A stretch of DNA of 64,000 nucleotides from Triticum aestivum. Its lineage: Eukaryota > Streptophyta > Magnoliopsida > Poales > Poaceae. Numbering within the stretch: position 1 is the first letter of the stretch; every line of letters starts with the position of its first letter. The translations under genes and the position numbers were made by a program. Positions 13,419 through 26,268 of the stretch are shown here, one piece after another. The notes beneath the pieces are model-generated. The model did not search any database and was not told where the DNA came from. It worked only from the letters and a program-made list of their open reading frames with translations. The stretch spans positions 224,987,193-225,051,192 of the forward strand of contig NC_057795.1 in the NCBI RefSeq assembly GCF_018294505.1, given 5' to 3'.

Positions 13419-14192
13419 ATGGCCACTCGCGACCTCAATCAAGTGGTTCGCCTGACTCGATGTCTAGATGTACCCGGCCATACTGCCAAGTTGGTCAGGG
13501 TAATGACTGAGGCTGGATACCGCTGGTATCCTGAGTACACGGTCGAAGAGCAATTCCGGGACTTCAATCAAAGCCAGTATCTCTGCACTGTCAGGATATT
13601 TCCATCTTATCCTGGATCCACCGAGCCTCTTCACTGCTCCTATGGACTCGGGGTTACTATTGAGATGGCTGTGCAGGACGCCGCCTACTCTATGATGACC
13701 ATTATGCGAGTCAGATCTGGTCTATTTCGGGACTCTGATTTCCGGTATATGCCAGGATCACTTCCGGGAGCACAAGGGTATCTCCAGGCTATCTATGCTG
13801 ACCCCACTCAGGAGGATTCACGGACTCGCACCACTGCTGAGATGCTCGAGGATAAGGACCGTGAAAATCGGGCCTTAAGGTTAGAGCTCTTCAATACCCG
13901 TGCTGACCACTGGGCTACTTTGACTCGGTTCGCACCGGCGGTGCAAGCTGGATATTCGGATATGCGCGATCTCTATCCTGTGAGATCTGCTCTGCCGGAC
14001 GTGATGGTTTGGCGTGATGTAGGAGGCATCACCCCACCTCGCGGTCCCCGCAGGCCACCGTTTGTTGGTCCAAGGCCTCATCCTAGCCCCTATGGTCCAC
14101 AAGCTCCGCGAGACCGTCTGTTTCCGGATGATCATGTTGAACTTCCAGGCTATGGAGGCGACTTCTACGAGGACTACTACGGATCGGTCTGA
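13419..14192 (+). CDS. Accessory protein upstream of gag, possible dsRNA-binding-like fold
   Basis: A 257-residue frame (MATRDLNQ...) between the primer site and gag. Upstream in-frame codons begin at 13407, but I chose the ATG at 13419 because it directly follows a splice-acceptor-like GTGCTTCCAG. No retroelement enzyme motif is present. Residues about 20-95 can be read as helix (AKLVRVMTEAGYR), strand (PEYTVEEQ), strand (QYLCTVRIF), strand (LHCSYGLGVT), helix (MAVQDAAYSMMTIMR). That is the order of a double-stranded RNA-binding domain, with the late small-residue region before helix 2 in the right place. The basic KKxAK signature is not present, so RNA binding is inference. A charged helical stretch (EMLEDKDRENRALRLELF) and a Pro/Arg-rich, then acidic tail follow. 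The frame is uninterrupted in this young copy, which suggests it is a real product. Function unknown. Confidence 0.7.
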   Translation: MATRDLNQVVRLTRCLDVPGHTAKLVRVMTEAGYRWYPEYTVEEQFRDFNQSQYLCTVRIFPSYPGSTEPLHCSYGLGVTIEMAVQDAAYSMMTIMRVRSGLFRDSDFRYMPGSLPGAQGYLQAIYADPTQEDSRTRTTAEMLEDKDRENRALRLELFNTRADHWATLTRFAPAVQAGYSDMRDLYPVRSALPDVMVWRDVGGITPPRGPRRPPFVGPRPHPSPYGPQAPRDRLFPDDHVELPGYGGDFYEDYYGSV

Positions 14193-14534
14193 GTTAGTGG
14201 TAGTATCACTAGTTCGCACTAGCTGTGTCTTCTATCGTCCCGCGTGACTCGTGGGATATGACCTAGTTTGTACTCTTTCCGGAGGGGTAGAAAAATAATG
14301 TATAGGAGCTTGGAATGCCTCCGATGAGATGTAATCCTCTTTTCACCGTAATAGTACTTTGTTTGGTCTTGTACTAAACCCTGTATGGTGTGTATGACGA
14401 TGGAATAAAGAAGCAGTTACTGTATCTACCATGTCATACGGATGATCATCTTGCATTCCGAGTTATTCCTTACATTATGTATCCTATGTCGGAATTTTAT
14501 CATCCTGACTAAATCATTGTCTTGTTTACCTAGG
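14193..14534 (+). other. Spacer between accessory frame and gag-pol
   Basis: About 340 bp with no coding frame of its own. It ends in a good splice-acceptor pattern: branch-like CTGACTAAAT near 14504-14513, then TGTCTTGTTTACCTAG directly before the GATGG of the gag start. This would suit production of gag-pol from a spliced RNA, but no transcript is available. Confidence 0.5.
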
Positions 14535-17500
14535 ATGGTCAACACGCGCACTAACCCTGCTCCTCAAGAGCAGGCCGAAGGCAGTGAAGTCAGGGATGCA
14601 AATCTGCCTCATCCTCCTTCACTAGCCGAGGTTATGATGGAAGCTGAGAGAAACAAGCGGGAGACCAACCGTTTGTTGGAGCGTATTGAACAGAATACAG
14701 CACACCATCAGAGGGCTAACGTGGTGTCACTTAGTGATTTTATCAAATTGCATCCACCCACGTTCCACCACTCCGTCGAGCCTCTCGACGCTGATGACTG
14801 GCTTCGCAGTATCTCTCACAAACTGCGTTCCGCGCTGGTAGCGGAGGCTGACAAGGTCACCTTTGCTGCATATCATCTTGAAGGCCCCGCCAGTCTATGG
14901 TGGGAGAATTATGGAGCTATGCGCCCAGCGGGCCATGTCACTACTTGGGCTGAGTTCAGCGAGGCTTTCCGTGAACATCACATTCCGGAGGGTCTCATGG
15001 ACCGTAAACGTGAAGAATTTTGCAGTTTCACCCAAGGCCGACTTTCTGTGGATGCCTATAGCAGGGAGTTTGGTAATCTCGCCCGATATGCAACTGAGGA
15101 AGTGTCTACTGACGCCAAGAAGCAAGCAAGGTTCCGTAAGGGCCTTAGTCCCGAGCTTCGCCGCGATCTCCGTCTGCATGAGTGCACATCTTTTCAGAAA
15201 CTTGTCAACAAAGCCATCAGTGCTGAAACTGGTCAGACTGACTATGACGCAACACGCAAGCATGGCCGTGATATGGGTTCCTCATCCGGTGCTGGTCCTC
15301 AGAAGCGCCGCGTGTGGGTGCCCAACACCGCCCTGCCACCCAGGTTCACACCGAGGCCATCTTTCCAGGCGCCTCGCCCCGTTCAACAGTCTGCTCCAGC
15401 CAAGCCCTATGGGGGTCCAACCAATAATGCTCCTCCACGTACCAGTTCCGTGACTTGTTTCAAATGTGGGGAATCTGGTCACTATATGCGTGAGTGTCCC
15501 CAGACCAACCCCAACCAATCTGCTAAAGCTGTTGGCCGTGGCAAGCCGACAGGAAAAATATTCCACGCCAAGCCGGTCACCGCTTCACGTGGCCATGTCA
15601 ACTGTATCTCTGCCGAAGAAGCTCAAGAGGATCCCAACGTCGTTCTCGGTACGCTTCTTGTTAATTGCCACCCGGCATCTGTTCTTTTCGATACAGGAGC
15701 CTCTCATTCTTTTATATCCGAAAATTATGCTCGTTTGCATAACGTTGCATTCTGTGACATGCCATCCACTATGGAAATTTCTACTCCCGGGTCTAGATGG
15801 CAGACCTCTAGGGTAAGTTTTGGAAATGAAATCCAAGTCGACAGACTTGTTTTCCTTGCATCTTTGATAGCCCTTAAATCTTCAGATATTAATATCATTT
15901 TGGGTATGGACTGGATGTCAGCTCATCAAGCCAAAATTGATTGCTTCTCTAGGACTGTTCAACTCACCCATCCTTCGGGGAAGATAGTCAATGTCTTGAC
16001 CCGAATAGCCAAGCGACAATTATATTCTCTTAACGCCAGCCCTCTGCCAGACCTTGAGGACGTGCCGGTAGTCTGTGACTTCCCGGATGTCTTCCCAGAG
16101 GAATTGCCAGGTGTTCCACCTGACAGGGATGTTGAGTTCGTAATCGACCTCATCCCCGGAACCGTTCCGATTGCTAGAAGACCTTATAAGATGGCACCAC
16201 TAGAACTAGCCGAGCTTAAGAAACAACTCGATGAATCCTTGAAAAAGGGTTTCATCCGACCTAGCTCATCTCCGTGGGCTTGCCCCGTCCTATTCGTTAA
16301 GAAGAAGGATGGTACGGACCGGATGGTTGTAGATTACCGACCTGTCAATTTGGTCACAATCAAGAACAAATATCCACTTCCCAGGATCAACGACCTGTAC
16401 GATCAGCTCGCTGGATCCTCAGTCTTCTCCAAGATGGATTTGAGGTTGGGCTACCATCAAATAAAAATCAGAAACGGGGACATTCCTAAAACGGCCTTTG
16501 TTACTCGTTATGGCCAATACGAGTACACCGTCATGTCCTTCGGTTTAACCAACGCTCCAGCCACCTTTTCTCGGTTAATGAACTCAATCTTCATGGAGTA
16601 TTTGGATAAATTCGTCGTAGTTTATCTCGATGATATACTCATCTACTCCAAGAACGAGGAAGAACATGCCGAACATTTAAGGCTAGTGTTGAAGAAACTT
16701 CGAGAGCATCGCCTTTATGCCAAATTTTCTAAATGTGAATTCTGGTTGTCAGAAGTGACCTATCTGGGTCATGTAATATCTGGTAAAGGTATTGCTGTTA
16801 ACCCTGAGCGAGTTCAAGCCGTCCTTAATTGGACTCCACCTGAATCGGTCAAGCAAGTTCGGAGTTTTCTAGGCTTAGCGAGCTATTGTCGTCGCTTTGT
16901 CGAGAACTTCTCCAAAGTTGCTAAACCTCTAACCGAACTCCTCAAGAAAGATAAGAAGTTCGAATGGACTCCACAATGTGAGCACAGTTTTCAGGAACTG
17001 AAAAGACGCCTGACCTCTGCTCCCGTGCTGGTACCGCCAGACTTCTCCAAGGACTTTGTTATCTACTGCGACGCCTCGCGACAAGGACTAGGTTGCATTC
17101 TTATGCAAGATCGACACGTAATTGCTTACGCTTCACGGCAATTGCACCCACATGAGGAGAATTATCCTACTCATGATCTAGAGCTTGCAGCCGTAGTCTA
17201 TGCACTTAAGACCTGGCGACATTACCTCCTCGGTAATCGTTGCGAAATATTCACTGATCACCAAAGTCTGAAGTACATTTTCACCCAACCGGATTTGAAT
17301 CTCAGGCAGAGACGTTGGGTTGAATTGATCACAGACTTCGACTTAGGAATAACCTACACCCCAGGGAAAGCCAACGTCATGGCTGATGCGCTAAGTCGTA
17401 AATCTTATTGTAACAACCTGATGTTACAACAAAGTCAACCGCTTCTCCATGAGGAATTTCGGAAGCTTAACCTTCACATTGTTCCTCAAGGTTTTCTTTC

Positions 17501-19010
17501 CACCTTGGTAGCAAAACCTACTCTTACGGATCAAATCATCGCTGCCCAAAAGCGAGATAAGGGAATATCTAAAATCAAAGAGAACATTGCTAGCGGAGGT
17601 GCTAGTTGTTTCTCCACAAATGATCATGGTGTTGTGTACTTTGAGAACCGTCTAGTGGTTCCCAAGAACCAGCATCTACGGCAGTTGATCCTTAAGGAGG
17701 CTCATGAATCTCCTCTCACCATTCATCCCGGTAGTACTAAGATGTATCAGGACCTACGCCAGAGGTTCTGGTGGACTAGGATGAAAAGAGAAATTGCTCA
17801 GTATATTGCTAATTGCGACGTCTGTCGTCGTGTAAAAGCAGAGCATCAACGGCCTGCTGGCACCCTTCAACCCTTAGCTATTCCTGAATGGAAATGGGAT
17901 AAAATTGGTATGGATTTCATTACCGGTTTTCCCAGGACCAAGAGAGGGAATAATGCTATTTTCGTCGTGGTCGATCGTCTTTCCAAAGTAGCCCATTTCT
18001 TACCTGTTCGTGAGAGTATAACCGCTAGTCAGCTGGCAGACTTATACATCTCCCGAATAGTGTCCCTCCATGGTGTTCCTTTGGAAATTAACTCGGATCG
18101 AGGAAGTCTTTTCACCTCTCGATTTTGGGAAAGTTTCCAAAATGCTATGGGAACTCGTCTCTCCTTTAGCACCGCCTTCCACCCTCAGTCAAGTGGTCAA
18201 GTGGAACGCGTCAATCAGATTCTAGAAGACATGCTTCGAGCCTCTGTTATCTCATTCGGAATGGACTGGGAGAAGTGCCTTCCATTTGCCGAATTCGCTT
18301 ACAACAACAGCTATCAATCTAGCTTGGGTAAAGCCCCTTTTGAAGTTCTCTATGGACGACGATGTCGAACACCCCTTAACTGGTCGGAGACCGGGGAAAG
18401 ACAATTCTTTGGCCCGGATATGATTCAGGAAGCAGAAGAACAAGTTCGCATCGTTCGTGAAAAGTTGAAAACAGCCCAATCTCGTCAAAAGAGTCAATAT
18501 GACCGAAAACATAGGGCTATGACTTTCGAGGTTGACGAGAAGGCTTATCTTCGGGTCACCCCTCTGAAGGGAACCCATCGTTTCGGTATCAAAGGCAAAT
18601 TGGCTCCTCGTTACATTGGACCTTTTCGCATTCTTGCCAAACGAGGAGGAGTTGCCTACCAGTTGGAACTACCTCCGCACCTCTCCAGAGTTCACGATGT
18701 CTTCCACGTTTCTCAACTCAGGCGTTGCTTCTCGGATCCTATCCGTGGAGTGGACCACGAAACGCTTGATCTCCAAGATAATCTTACATATCGAGAGTAC
18801 CCCATTCGTATCCTCGATCAGGCCGAACGTACCACGCGACGTCATAATATCAAGTTTCTCAAGGTTCAATGGTCGCACCATTCTGAGGATGAAGCAACTT
18901 GGGAAAGGGAGGATCGTCTTCGACTCGAGTATCCCGCCTTCTTCCCGGAGGAACCCAAATCTCGGGACGAGATTCTTTTGAGTGGGGGTGAGTTGTCACA
19001 TCCTAGTTAG
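14535..19010 (+). CDS. gag-pol: Gag-pol polyprotein with chromodomain
   Basis: One uninterrupted frame, 1491 codons from the ATG at 14535 (MVNTRTN); an upstream in-frame ATG at 14442 precedes the acceptor-like site and is less likely. Domains, by base position: gag capsid-like region near 14730-15230; CCHC zinc knuckle [14 protein letters not shown] at 15455; aspartic protease FDTGAS at 15687; reverse transcriptase with YLDD at 16623; RNase H with IYCDAS at 17061; integrase with zinc-binding part near 17700-17830 and core aspartates at 17913 and 18096 and glutamate at 18204, a D-60-D-35-E spacing; C-terminal chromodomain near 18780-18950 ([17 protein letters not shown]). All catalytic residues I looked for are present. 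The stop TAG lies 17 bases inside the 3' LTR. It encodes everything needed for reverse transcription and integration, and the chromodomain suggests targeting to modified histones. Confidence 0.97.
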   Translation: MVNTRTNPAPQEQAEGSEVRDANLPHPPSLAEVMMEAERNKRETNRLLERIEQNTAHHQRANVVSLSDFIKLHPPTFHHSVEPLDADDWLRSISHKLRSALVAEADKVTFAAYHLEGPASLWWENYGAMRPAGHVTTWAEFSEAFREHHIPEGLMDRKREEFCSFTQGRLSVDAYSREFGNLARYATEEVSTDAKKQARFRKGLSPELRRDLRLHECTSFQKLVNKAISAETGQTDYDATRKHGRDMGSSSGAGPQKRRVWVPNTALPPRFTPRPSFQAPRPVQQSAPAKPYGGPTNNAPPRTSSVTCFKCGESGHYMRECPQTNPNQSAKAVGRGKPTGKIFHAKPVTASRGHVNCISAEEAQEDPNVVLGTLLVNCHPASVLFDTGASHSFISENYARLHNVAFCDMPSTMEISTPGSRWQTSRVSFGNEIQVDRLVFLASLIALKSSDINIILGMDWMSAHQAKIDCFSRTVQLTHPSGKIVNVLTRIAKRQLYSLNASPLPDLEDVPVVCDFPDVFPEELPGVPPDRDVEFVIDLIPGTVPIARRPYKMAPLELAELKKQLDESLKKGFIRPSSSPWACPVLFVKKKDGTDRMVVDYRPVNLVTIKNKYPLPRINDLYDQLAGSSVFSKMDLRLGYHQIKIRNGDIPKTAFVTRYGQYEYTVMSFGLTNAPATFSRLMNSIFMEYLDKFVVVYLDDILIYSKNEEEHAEHLRLVLKKLREHRLYAKFSKCEFWLSEVTYLGHVISGKGIAVNPERVQAVLNWTPPESVKQVRSFLGLASYCRRFVENFSKVAKPLTELLKKDKKFEWTPQCEHSFQELKRRLTSAPVLVPPDFSKDFVIYCDASRQGLGCILMQDRHVIAYASRQLHPHEENYPTHDLELAAVVYALKTWRHYLLGNRCEIFTDHQSLKYIFTQPDLNLRQRRWVELITDFDLGITYTPGKANVMADALSRKSYCNNLMLQQSQPLLHEEFRKLNLHIVPQGFLSTLVAKPTLTDQIIAAQKRDKGISKIKENIASGGASCFSTNDHGVVYFENRLVVPKNQHLRQLILKEAHESPLTIHPGSTKMYQDLRQRFWWTRMKREIAQYIANCDVCRRVKAEHQRPAGTLQPLAIPEWKWDKIGMDFITGFPRTKRGNNAIFVVVDRLSKVAHFLPVRESITASQLADLYISRIVSLHGVPLEINSDRGSLFTSRFWESFQNAMGTRLSFSTAFHPQSSGQVERVNQILEDMLRASVISFGMDWEKCLPFAEFAYNNSYQSSLGKAPFEVLYGRRCRTPLNWSETGERQFFGPDMIQEAEEQVRIVREKLKTAQSRQKSQYDRKHRAMTFEVDEKAYLRVTPLKGTHRFGIKGKLAPRYIGPFRILAKRGGVAYQLELPPHLSRVHDVFHVSQLRRCFSDPIRGVDHETLDLQDNLTYREYPIRILDQAERTTRRHNIKFLKVQWSHHSEDEATWEREDRLRLEYPAFFPEEPKSRDEILLSGGELSHPS
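18976..18993 (+). other. Polypurine tract
   Basis: TTTTGAGTGGGGGTGAGT lies directly before the 3' LTR and overlaps the end of the gag-pol frame. It is the likely second-strand primer. Confidence 0.75.
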
Positions 19011-22000
19011 CCATGCATTAGAGTGTTGCATCATGTTTACTCTTTCATCAGAAACTTGAAATGGGGATCTGTGAAACCCTCAGAATCTTTTTGAAAATGA
19101 TCCAAATAAAAATTTCTCCAAAAGGATCCAAGAAAATGCTCATGATGCCCTCTGAAAATATTGGACAGAGATAAAAATCAAACCAATATTTTTAGTGGCT
19201 CATGGACATTTATTTTGGGCATTTGGAATTAATGCATAATTATTTGCATTGGAAATATATTATTATATATATTAATATATGTCCAAATATTATGCCATTG
19301 ATAAAGGAGCTCTGGAATAATATATATAGCTCCTGCAAAAATTGGCATAAGTTAAATAAATGATTTAATATATTATTTAAATCAAAACAAATGTCAGAAA
19401 TTAGAAAAACAGAAATAAATAAAAGGAGGAGCTTACCTGGGCTCCTCCACTGTGCGGCCCAGCCAGCTGGCCAGCCCAGCCAGCAGCCGGCCCAGCCCAC
19501 CTCCCTCCTCTGTCGTCTTCGTCCCGACAGAGGGAGGGGAGTGTGGCCGGCGCGCGCGCGCGCCACCGCGCCACGCCACCTCTCTCCCTGCCTGCCTGCC
19601 CTCCCTCTCCTCGCCTCGATGCCCTGGACGACGCCACGCCTCCCCCCTGCTCTCTCTCACTCTCCCCCGGCTCTCCCCTCCTCTCCCTCGCTCTCTCTCT
19701 CACACGGCCGAACACCACCGTCGCTGCCGTTCGCCACAGCAGCCGTCTCCGGCCACCCCTCGCTCCCCCGACTAGCTCAGAAGCTCCGCCACGACCCCCT
19801 CTTCCTCCCCACCGCTCCACAGCTCCCCGGAAGCCCTGCATCGCCGCCACGTCGCCGTTCCCCTCTTCGGGCTCCGACCGTCGTCGCCGTCGAATTCGCC
19901 GTCTCCAGCGCGTCCCCGAGCCCGCTAACCATCCCTGCAGCTCCGCGGTGAGCCCCCGGATCGTTTCCCCCTTCTCCCCTGGTCTCTTTCGACCTCTAGG
20001 CCCTAGCCCCACCTTGGCCGAGAGCTCCACGCCGCCGGCGATGTCGCCGTCGTGGCCACGGTCACCGTAGCACCCAACCGAGCGCACTATCGTGCTCCCC
20101 ACCTCACCAGGAGCACGCAGCGCGCACTAACGCCTCCCCAAACCCCCTGCAACGTCGATTCCGACCGCACCCGAACTCCGGCAGCCGCAGCCGAGCTCGC
20201 CGCCGTCGACTCCGGCCACCCCAGGGCCAGCCACGGCCACCGTCCGACGCGCCGTCGAGCTAGCTATCCAACGCACCTAGCCGCACGCCGTTTGGAGCAC
20301 CACAGAGGAAACCCGAGGCCCCTGCACGCCGCGGACCTCGCCGGCGACTAACCGCCGGCGGGTTTGACCTGTCCGACCTGAGGTTTGACCCCCCCAGGGT
20401 CACTGACGCGTGGGCCCTGTCGGACAGGTGGTTAGTTAGTACTAATTACCGTTAGTCAACCCCCCCCTGACACTGACTAGTGGGCCCCAGCGCCACTAAT
20501 TAGTAATTAGGATTAAATTAACCCTGTTTAACCCCCCTGTCACTGACGTGTGGGCCCCACACGTCAGGTTTGACTTCAGCCAGCCGCAGTTGACCACTGA
20601 CGTCATGCTGACGTCATGCTGGCGCAATAATTATAATTTCTGGATTTAATTTAAATCAGGAAATTCCAGAATATTATTTAAACTTCAAAAATTCATAACT
20701 TTTATTCTGTAACTCCAAATTGGACAAATTATATATGAAAAATGATCAGAAAAATCCAATCTATCCATCTGTACTATTTTCATGCATGATCAAACAAGTT
20801 AAATTGATGTTTCAAGCAGAACAAGGAAAAGCACTTAAAGAGACCATGTTTGAGTTTGAAATTTGAATCTTTGATTCAAATTTGTTCAAACCCCTCTGGT
20901 TTTAGTTGCATTAGCCCAACACACTCATATTGCCATGTTTCATGCATGCATCATATTGTTGCACATTGTTTGGTGATGCTTGTGTATCGATGTCCTTTGC
21001 GACAGGTTCTGCCTCCGAGGAGTACCGTGATTACCCTAACGAAGAACCGTATCAGTGCATCGAACCATCAGGCAAGCAACCAACCATTTGATCATATCGA
21101 TACAATCCCATGTTCTCGCTCCTGCTCTCTTTTACTGCATTAAGACAACGCGTTTCAAACTGCTGTGTGCCACGGTAGTTGAACCCATTTCCTCTGCATG
21201 ACCTGTCATTGCCACAGTAACTAGATGAAACCCACTAGCATGTGTAGGAGTTGATTGAGCCATATGTATGTGTTGTTCCTACCTTGCTATGCCTGCTATG
21301 CTTAGAGTCGTGTCAGGTCTGGTTCATCTGGGTGATGGGCTAGAGTGAAATGATTATGTCGGTAATGAGAGTGGTGTGGTGAACACGATTTGGTAAAGGT
21401 ATCGATGAGAGGCCATGTAGGAGTACATGGTGGGTTGTTTCATTGAAGCCGACCTTAAGCACTGAGATCTGTATATGTGATTTAAGATACAGCTACTACC
21501 ATGCATTGGGCCCTGAAATATGACCCCGCTCGACTTCTTATTCACCCTAGCTCTCTGTCCAGGAGTTGCAAGTAGTTTCTGGTGTTTGTAGCCTACTGGA
21601 GGCCGTGGACAGCGCTGACCGTAGGGGTGGGCTGTGATGCGGTAGGTACGTGGCCGGGTGTACCGAATACCCGTTAGGTATCTCGGGAACCCTGTTCACA
21701 TCGTTCGGGGCCGTATGGGAAACCTCGGCCGGACTCCCTGCGGATGGAACCTGAATAGGCGATAAACCTGGACTAGAGGCTTAGGTGTTTAGGTAGGTCG
21801 TGGTCTACACCCACGTCGGCTTTCGCTTGAAGTCTGCCGAGCACATGTCGTGTGCAGACGCTAAGTGGTGGAAACATGTATGAAGAAGTACACCCCTGCA
21901 GGGTTAACATGATCTATTCGAATAGCCGCGTCCGCGGTAAAGGACTACTTGGTTGCCTATACAGTTCATAGACAAGTAAATGGAAACTACTAAAAGCCTC

Positions 22001-23128
22001 AAGATAAGTGTGAGTGCCGAGGATGGCTCTTCCGTAGGAAGACGGAGGTGGATCCTCGGTAGTGTATTGAAGTGGTGAGTAGTGGACTCGTGTGCGCAAA
22101 ACCATTTCAAGTTGGAGTATCGTAGGATAGCCTAGCCAAGAGTCAAAGCTGGCTTGCTGCAATAACTCCACCAACCCTTCTTGATACTATGCATGTATGT
22201 AGGATCTGATGTAAGTCTTGCTGAGTACCTTTGTACTCATGTTGCTATAATCTACATTTTTACAGAAGACGCTGCAACCCCTTCTGATGGGTTCTATGTA
22301 GACGTTGACATCAACGAGTAGGCTAAAGACCCAGGTGGTGACCCTGAGCTTGTGAAGGACCACGTAGTATAGCTAGGCTTTCCAAGCCTCTTTTATTTTA
22401 CTAGTTGTCTGTACTCAGACAAGTTACTTCCGCTGCTGGTTTGTATGACTGTATGACTTGTATGTTGGGTCGTGAGACCCGTACCTTTGTGTATGTTATG
22501 TATGGCTCCCTGAGCCTTAAATAAAGTACTTGTGTCGTAGAGTCATGTTGTGATGCTTCGTTGTATTTGCACATATCGAGCATATTGTGTGTATGATTGA
22601 AATGCTTGGTATGTGTGGGATCTGACTATCTAGTTGTTTATCTTTAGTAGCCTCTCTTACCGGGAAATGTCTCCTAGTGTTACCGCTGAGCCATGGTAGC
22701 TTGCTACTGCTCTGGAACACTTAGGCTGGCCGGCATGTGTCCTTCTTCGTTCCTGTGTCTGTCCCTTCGGGGAAATGTCACGCTTTGAGTACCGGAGTAC
22801 TGTTAGCCCGCTACAGCCCGGTTTACCGGAGTCCTGCTAGCCCAGTGCTACAGCCCGGACCCACTTGCTGATGACCGACACGTTCGAAGTTGGGTCATGG
22901 ATGCCTGTCCCTGTAAGTCTGTGCCACTTTGGGTTTACGACTAGTCATGTCAGCCCGGGCTCTTTATCATATGGATGCTAGCGACACTATCATATACGTG
23001 AGCCAAAAGGCGCAAACGGTCCCGGGCAAAGGTAAGGCGACACCCGTGGGAGCACCGTGCGTGAGGCCGCAAAGTGATATGAAGTGTTACCGACTAGATC
23101 GATGTGACATCGAGTCGGGGTCCTGACA
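18994..23128 (+). repeat. 3' LTR of the Tekay-like element
   Basis: 4135 bp, the same length as the 5' LTR, with about 22 single-base differences counted by eye and no indels noticed. It begins TGTCACATCC and ends TCCTGACA, followed by target duplication GCTAC. The equal length and few changes show a recent insertion. Confidence 0.96.
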
Positions 23129-23290
23129 GCTACACTCACCAGATAAACCGTTATCACAAATACTAAGGCTATATGCATGCTATGCAACAAACAAATGCAG
23201 CAACCAAATGCAATAAACAAGCCAGACTCTATACTACTAATTTCTACCGGTTTCTACCGCTCGTAGTGACTAGGGCGTCCTACGGCTAGA

Positions 23291-23305
23291 CCTGCTCTGA
23301 TACCA
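23291..23305 (-). other. Primer binding site of the non-autonomous element
   Basis: On the minus strand this reads TGGTATCAGAGCAGG, a match to the tRNA-iMet 3' complement, four bases from the end of the 5' LTR (23310). The preserved priming site, despite no genes, fits an element that was still being copied in trans. Confidence 0.88.
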
Positions 23306-23848
23306 AGTCTGTGGCACCCCGGCTCAGAGAAACTGGATCGCCCCGTATTCTAGCACAGATATCAAGGAGAAGTCTCTGGAATACGACATTGCTTGACATA
23401 GAACAAATCAGCTCGTATTGCAAGAATAAATACAAAGGTCTGATGTTACAAAGGTTCACATCAGCACGGCGAGACTACGCCTGCGATACTACACTTGCTC
23501 TATGCTAGCAGCAGAACAACTCGTAGCAGCAGAAATCTTCTAGTAGCGGAACAACGATGAAGGTGGTGAACTCCACTCCGCATGGACTCTGGCTGGGACA
23601 CGATCTAGCTCGCATGAATGGAAACCACGAGAAGCAATCAAGCAATCACGGCATCACCTGCAATCTGGCGTGACACGCCAGGTCAGTACATTGAATGTAC
23701 TTGCAAGCTCACAACAACCAAAAACATCAAGGCAAGACAACAAATAGCATTAAGCAGGTTAACTAAATTAACAGCTACCATGATACAACAGCAACTCCTA
23801 AGCATGATATGAATCTACTACAACACTGATAAATGTCCATCTCTCAAA

Positions 23849-24150
23849 CCGTGATCCTTCCGGCGATCACAACCACGACCAATATTTGGCCTCAAACCAT
23901 GATCCTTACGGCGATCACAACCACGACCAATAAATGGCTCGTGATCCTTACGGCGATCACAACCACAACCAATAAATGGCCCGTGATCCTTACGGTGATC
24001 ACAATGACGACCAATAAATGGCCCGTGATCCTTACGGTGATCACAACCACGACCAATAAATGGCCCGTGATCCTTATGGCAATCACAACCACGACCAGTA
24101 AATGGCCCGTGATCCTTCCGGCGATCACAACCACGACCAATACTTGGCCA
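23849..24150. repeat. 42-bp minisatellite, second copy
   Basis: Seven units beginning near 23850, 23898, 23940, 23982, 24024, 24066 and 24108, in the same register and number as at 1686-1985, including the longer first unit. The shared copy number shows the array already existed when the element inserted and has been stable in length since. Confidence 0.95.
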
Positions 24151-26268
24151 ATCTGTACTGCTCCAAATATCCACATATCCATCACCTATAAGTCATTCCA
24201 TCATGTGAGTGTTGATCGTACGGTGTACCCTAGTGCGAACCCATGCCCATGACCGAGGAAGCGGCTATCGATACGTTAAACATACACTCTGCAGAGGTAG
24301 TGCACTATACCCACACCATAGAACCCATGGCCTCGCACTCCCATTCGGGTTGACCAACGGCGTTCCGACAGAACCGTTCTACTGCCATGACACCCTCCCG
24401 GCCACTCCGACTTACTCTCCTCTGGGCTAAATCATGGGTGGCCCCGTGTCTACCACAAGACACAACGACCACCCTCGTAGCCCGATCCACACTGGGACCC
24501 GCGCGCAAAAACATAACAACGGGCACACAAGGTTATGCCTGCTTATCGGGCTAGGGTACAGCATGCCCATAACCTTCCCTAATTGGAGGCACCGGTGAGA
24601 GGCACGATAGTAGACCGCATTAGGGCCGTCCCATACTGGCAAATGTGGTTGCACTGGAAAAGTCCGGTTCGGCGGCACCTGACCAACTTAATGACGGAAT
24701 TTATGCCCAAAAATATAACCATGATAACTGATACTCTAATGTCAACCATCAAGCTATAATCCAAGTCATAGCAATATCCAACAAATAATCCAAGCATAAT
24801 ATCATCATCTCAAAATACTCCGAGGATAGCATAACACTACTATCATGATGAATCTGACAACAATAATACTACTACTCCAATATGCAAGAACAAGTTATCC
24901 AACTATGATCCACATGTAAACATCATCTCCACAAATAATCCAAGCATAATATCCAACTATGATCCATATGCAAGAACATCAACTATCATCATGAAGGTAA
25001 TCATACTAACCATTAATAATCCAAAGGTAGCATGACATCCAAAGTAATACTCCAAAATATACTAACAGATATCATCCCGAAACAAACATAATACCATCCA
25101 CTAATACTCCAATGGCAACTTGATACTCATCAACTACAAACATAACTCCTAGCAGTCCAAACAATAGCATGGCAACAACAAGATCAAAATAATACTCCAA
25201 GAAAATTCCATGCACAGAGTCATGTTGCTAAAGCAATATTTTAAACAAGTTCAAAATGAAATAAACCATGTCACTGCATTACAGTGATGCAAATGGAGGG
25301 TGTGGCTTGCCTGGGGTGGAAGAAAGCACCGGGAGAAAGTGCAAGAAGCTTGCGGAAATGAATCACTGGAGATCATTTTCTCTCGGAGGGGGCTGATTAA
25401 GGGCAAGGGCATAATGGTCATTTTTAGTATGCCAAAACATAATGAAAGTGACACCAACAGAAAGGGCTTGATGAAACAGAAAGTGAGTGTTGGTTTCACC
25501 TGATTTGGAGCTACAGTTAAAAAGTTATGAGGGGTTGAAGTTCACGGACTTTTTTGCAAAAATAATATTCAAAGTCGGGTCCCTGAGTGGATAAGGAAGA
25601 AACGTAAAGTTAGAAATACGCTTTCGGTCAGTGAAAACATAAAACGGAAATACACTTTCACTTATCTGACGTAGCGGGGCTGGTCAGCGCGTGTGGCCTA
25701 CAGGTGGGTCCGCCACTTATCCATGTGGCAGGGATGAGGCCGGCCTCTGGGTCGCTGACGCCTGGGGCCCATGGGGCCTACGCACCGGTCAACTCCCTCC
25801 CCCGCCTCCTCCTTCTTCTTCCCCGTGCCTGCTCGCTGGACAGGGAGTGGGTCGACGGCGCCGGCTGGATTCCGGCTAGCTCCGGCCACCATTTGAGACG
25901 CTGCGACCACCGGAGAACTCAAGAGGCTGCCACGCCTCCATTACAGGGACGCAAGTCCAACGGAGATGCCCGGAGTGGTGACCGGTGAGAGAATGGCGGG
26001 CGAGGTCGTCGGCCGAGATGGATGCTGGCGATGTGGTTGCTTCGGAGGAGAAACGAAGAGGTGGGGAGGATTAGAGGGTCGAGGAGACTCCTTTGGTGGT
26101 GGTAGGAGAGCACGGAGAGCTTCGGTTGGCGCAAATTTAGCCGAGGCCATGGGGCGGCCATGGCGGCAATGGACGGCAACGAGAGCTCCTCGAGCTTAAC
26201 TGAGAGGCAAGGTGAGGTCCAGGGAGAGAGGCAAGGCTGCTGGAGTGCTCGGACGGCTCGGGGAAGGG

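Larger units (their letters stand above)
8843..23128 (+). mobile_element. Young, complete Tekay-like chromovirus (Ty3-gypsy)
   Basis: A 14.3-kb element with 4135-bp LTRs at each end, TG...CA termini and a perfect 5-bp target duplication GCTAC (8838-8842 and 23129-23133). The order is LTR, tRNA-iMet primer site, accessory reading frame, gag-pol with chromodomain, polypurine tract, LTR. By eye I count about 22 differences between the LTRs (about 0.5 percent). With a commonly used grass rate of 1.3e-8 per site per year, that is about 0.2 million years. Reading frames are intact, so it may be autonomous. The Tekay assignment rests on the C-terminal chromodomain and integrase order and has not been checked by phylogeny. 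Confidence 0.95.
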
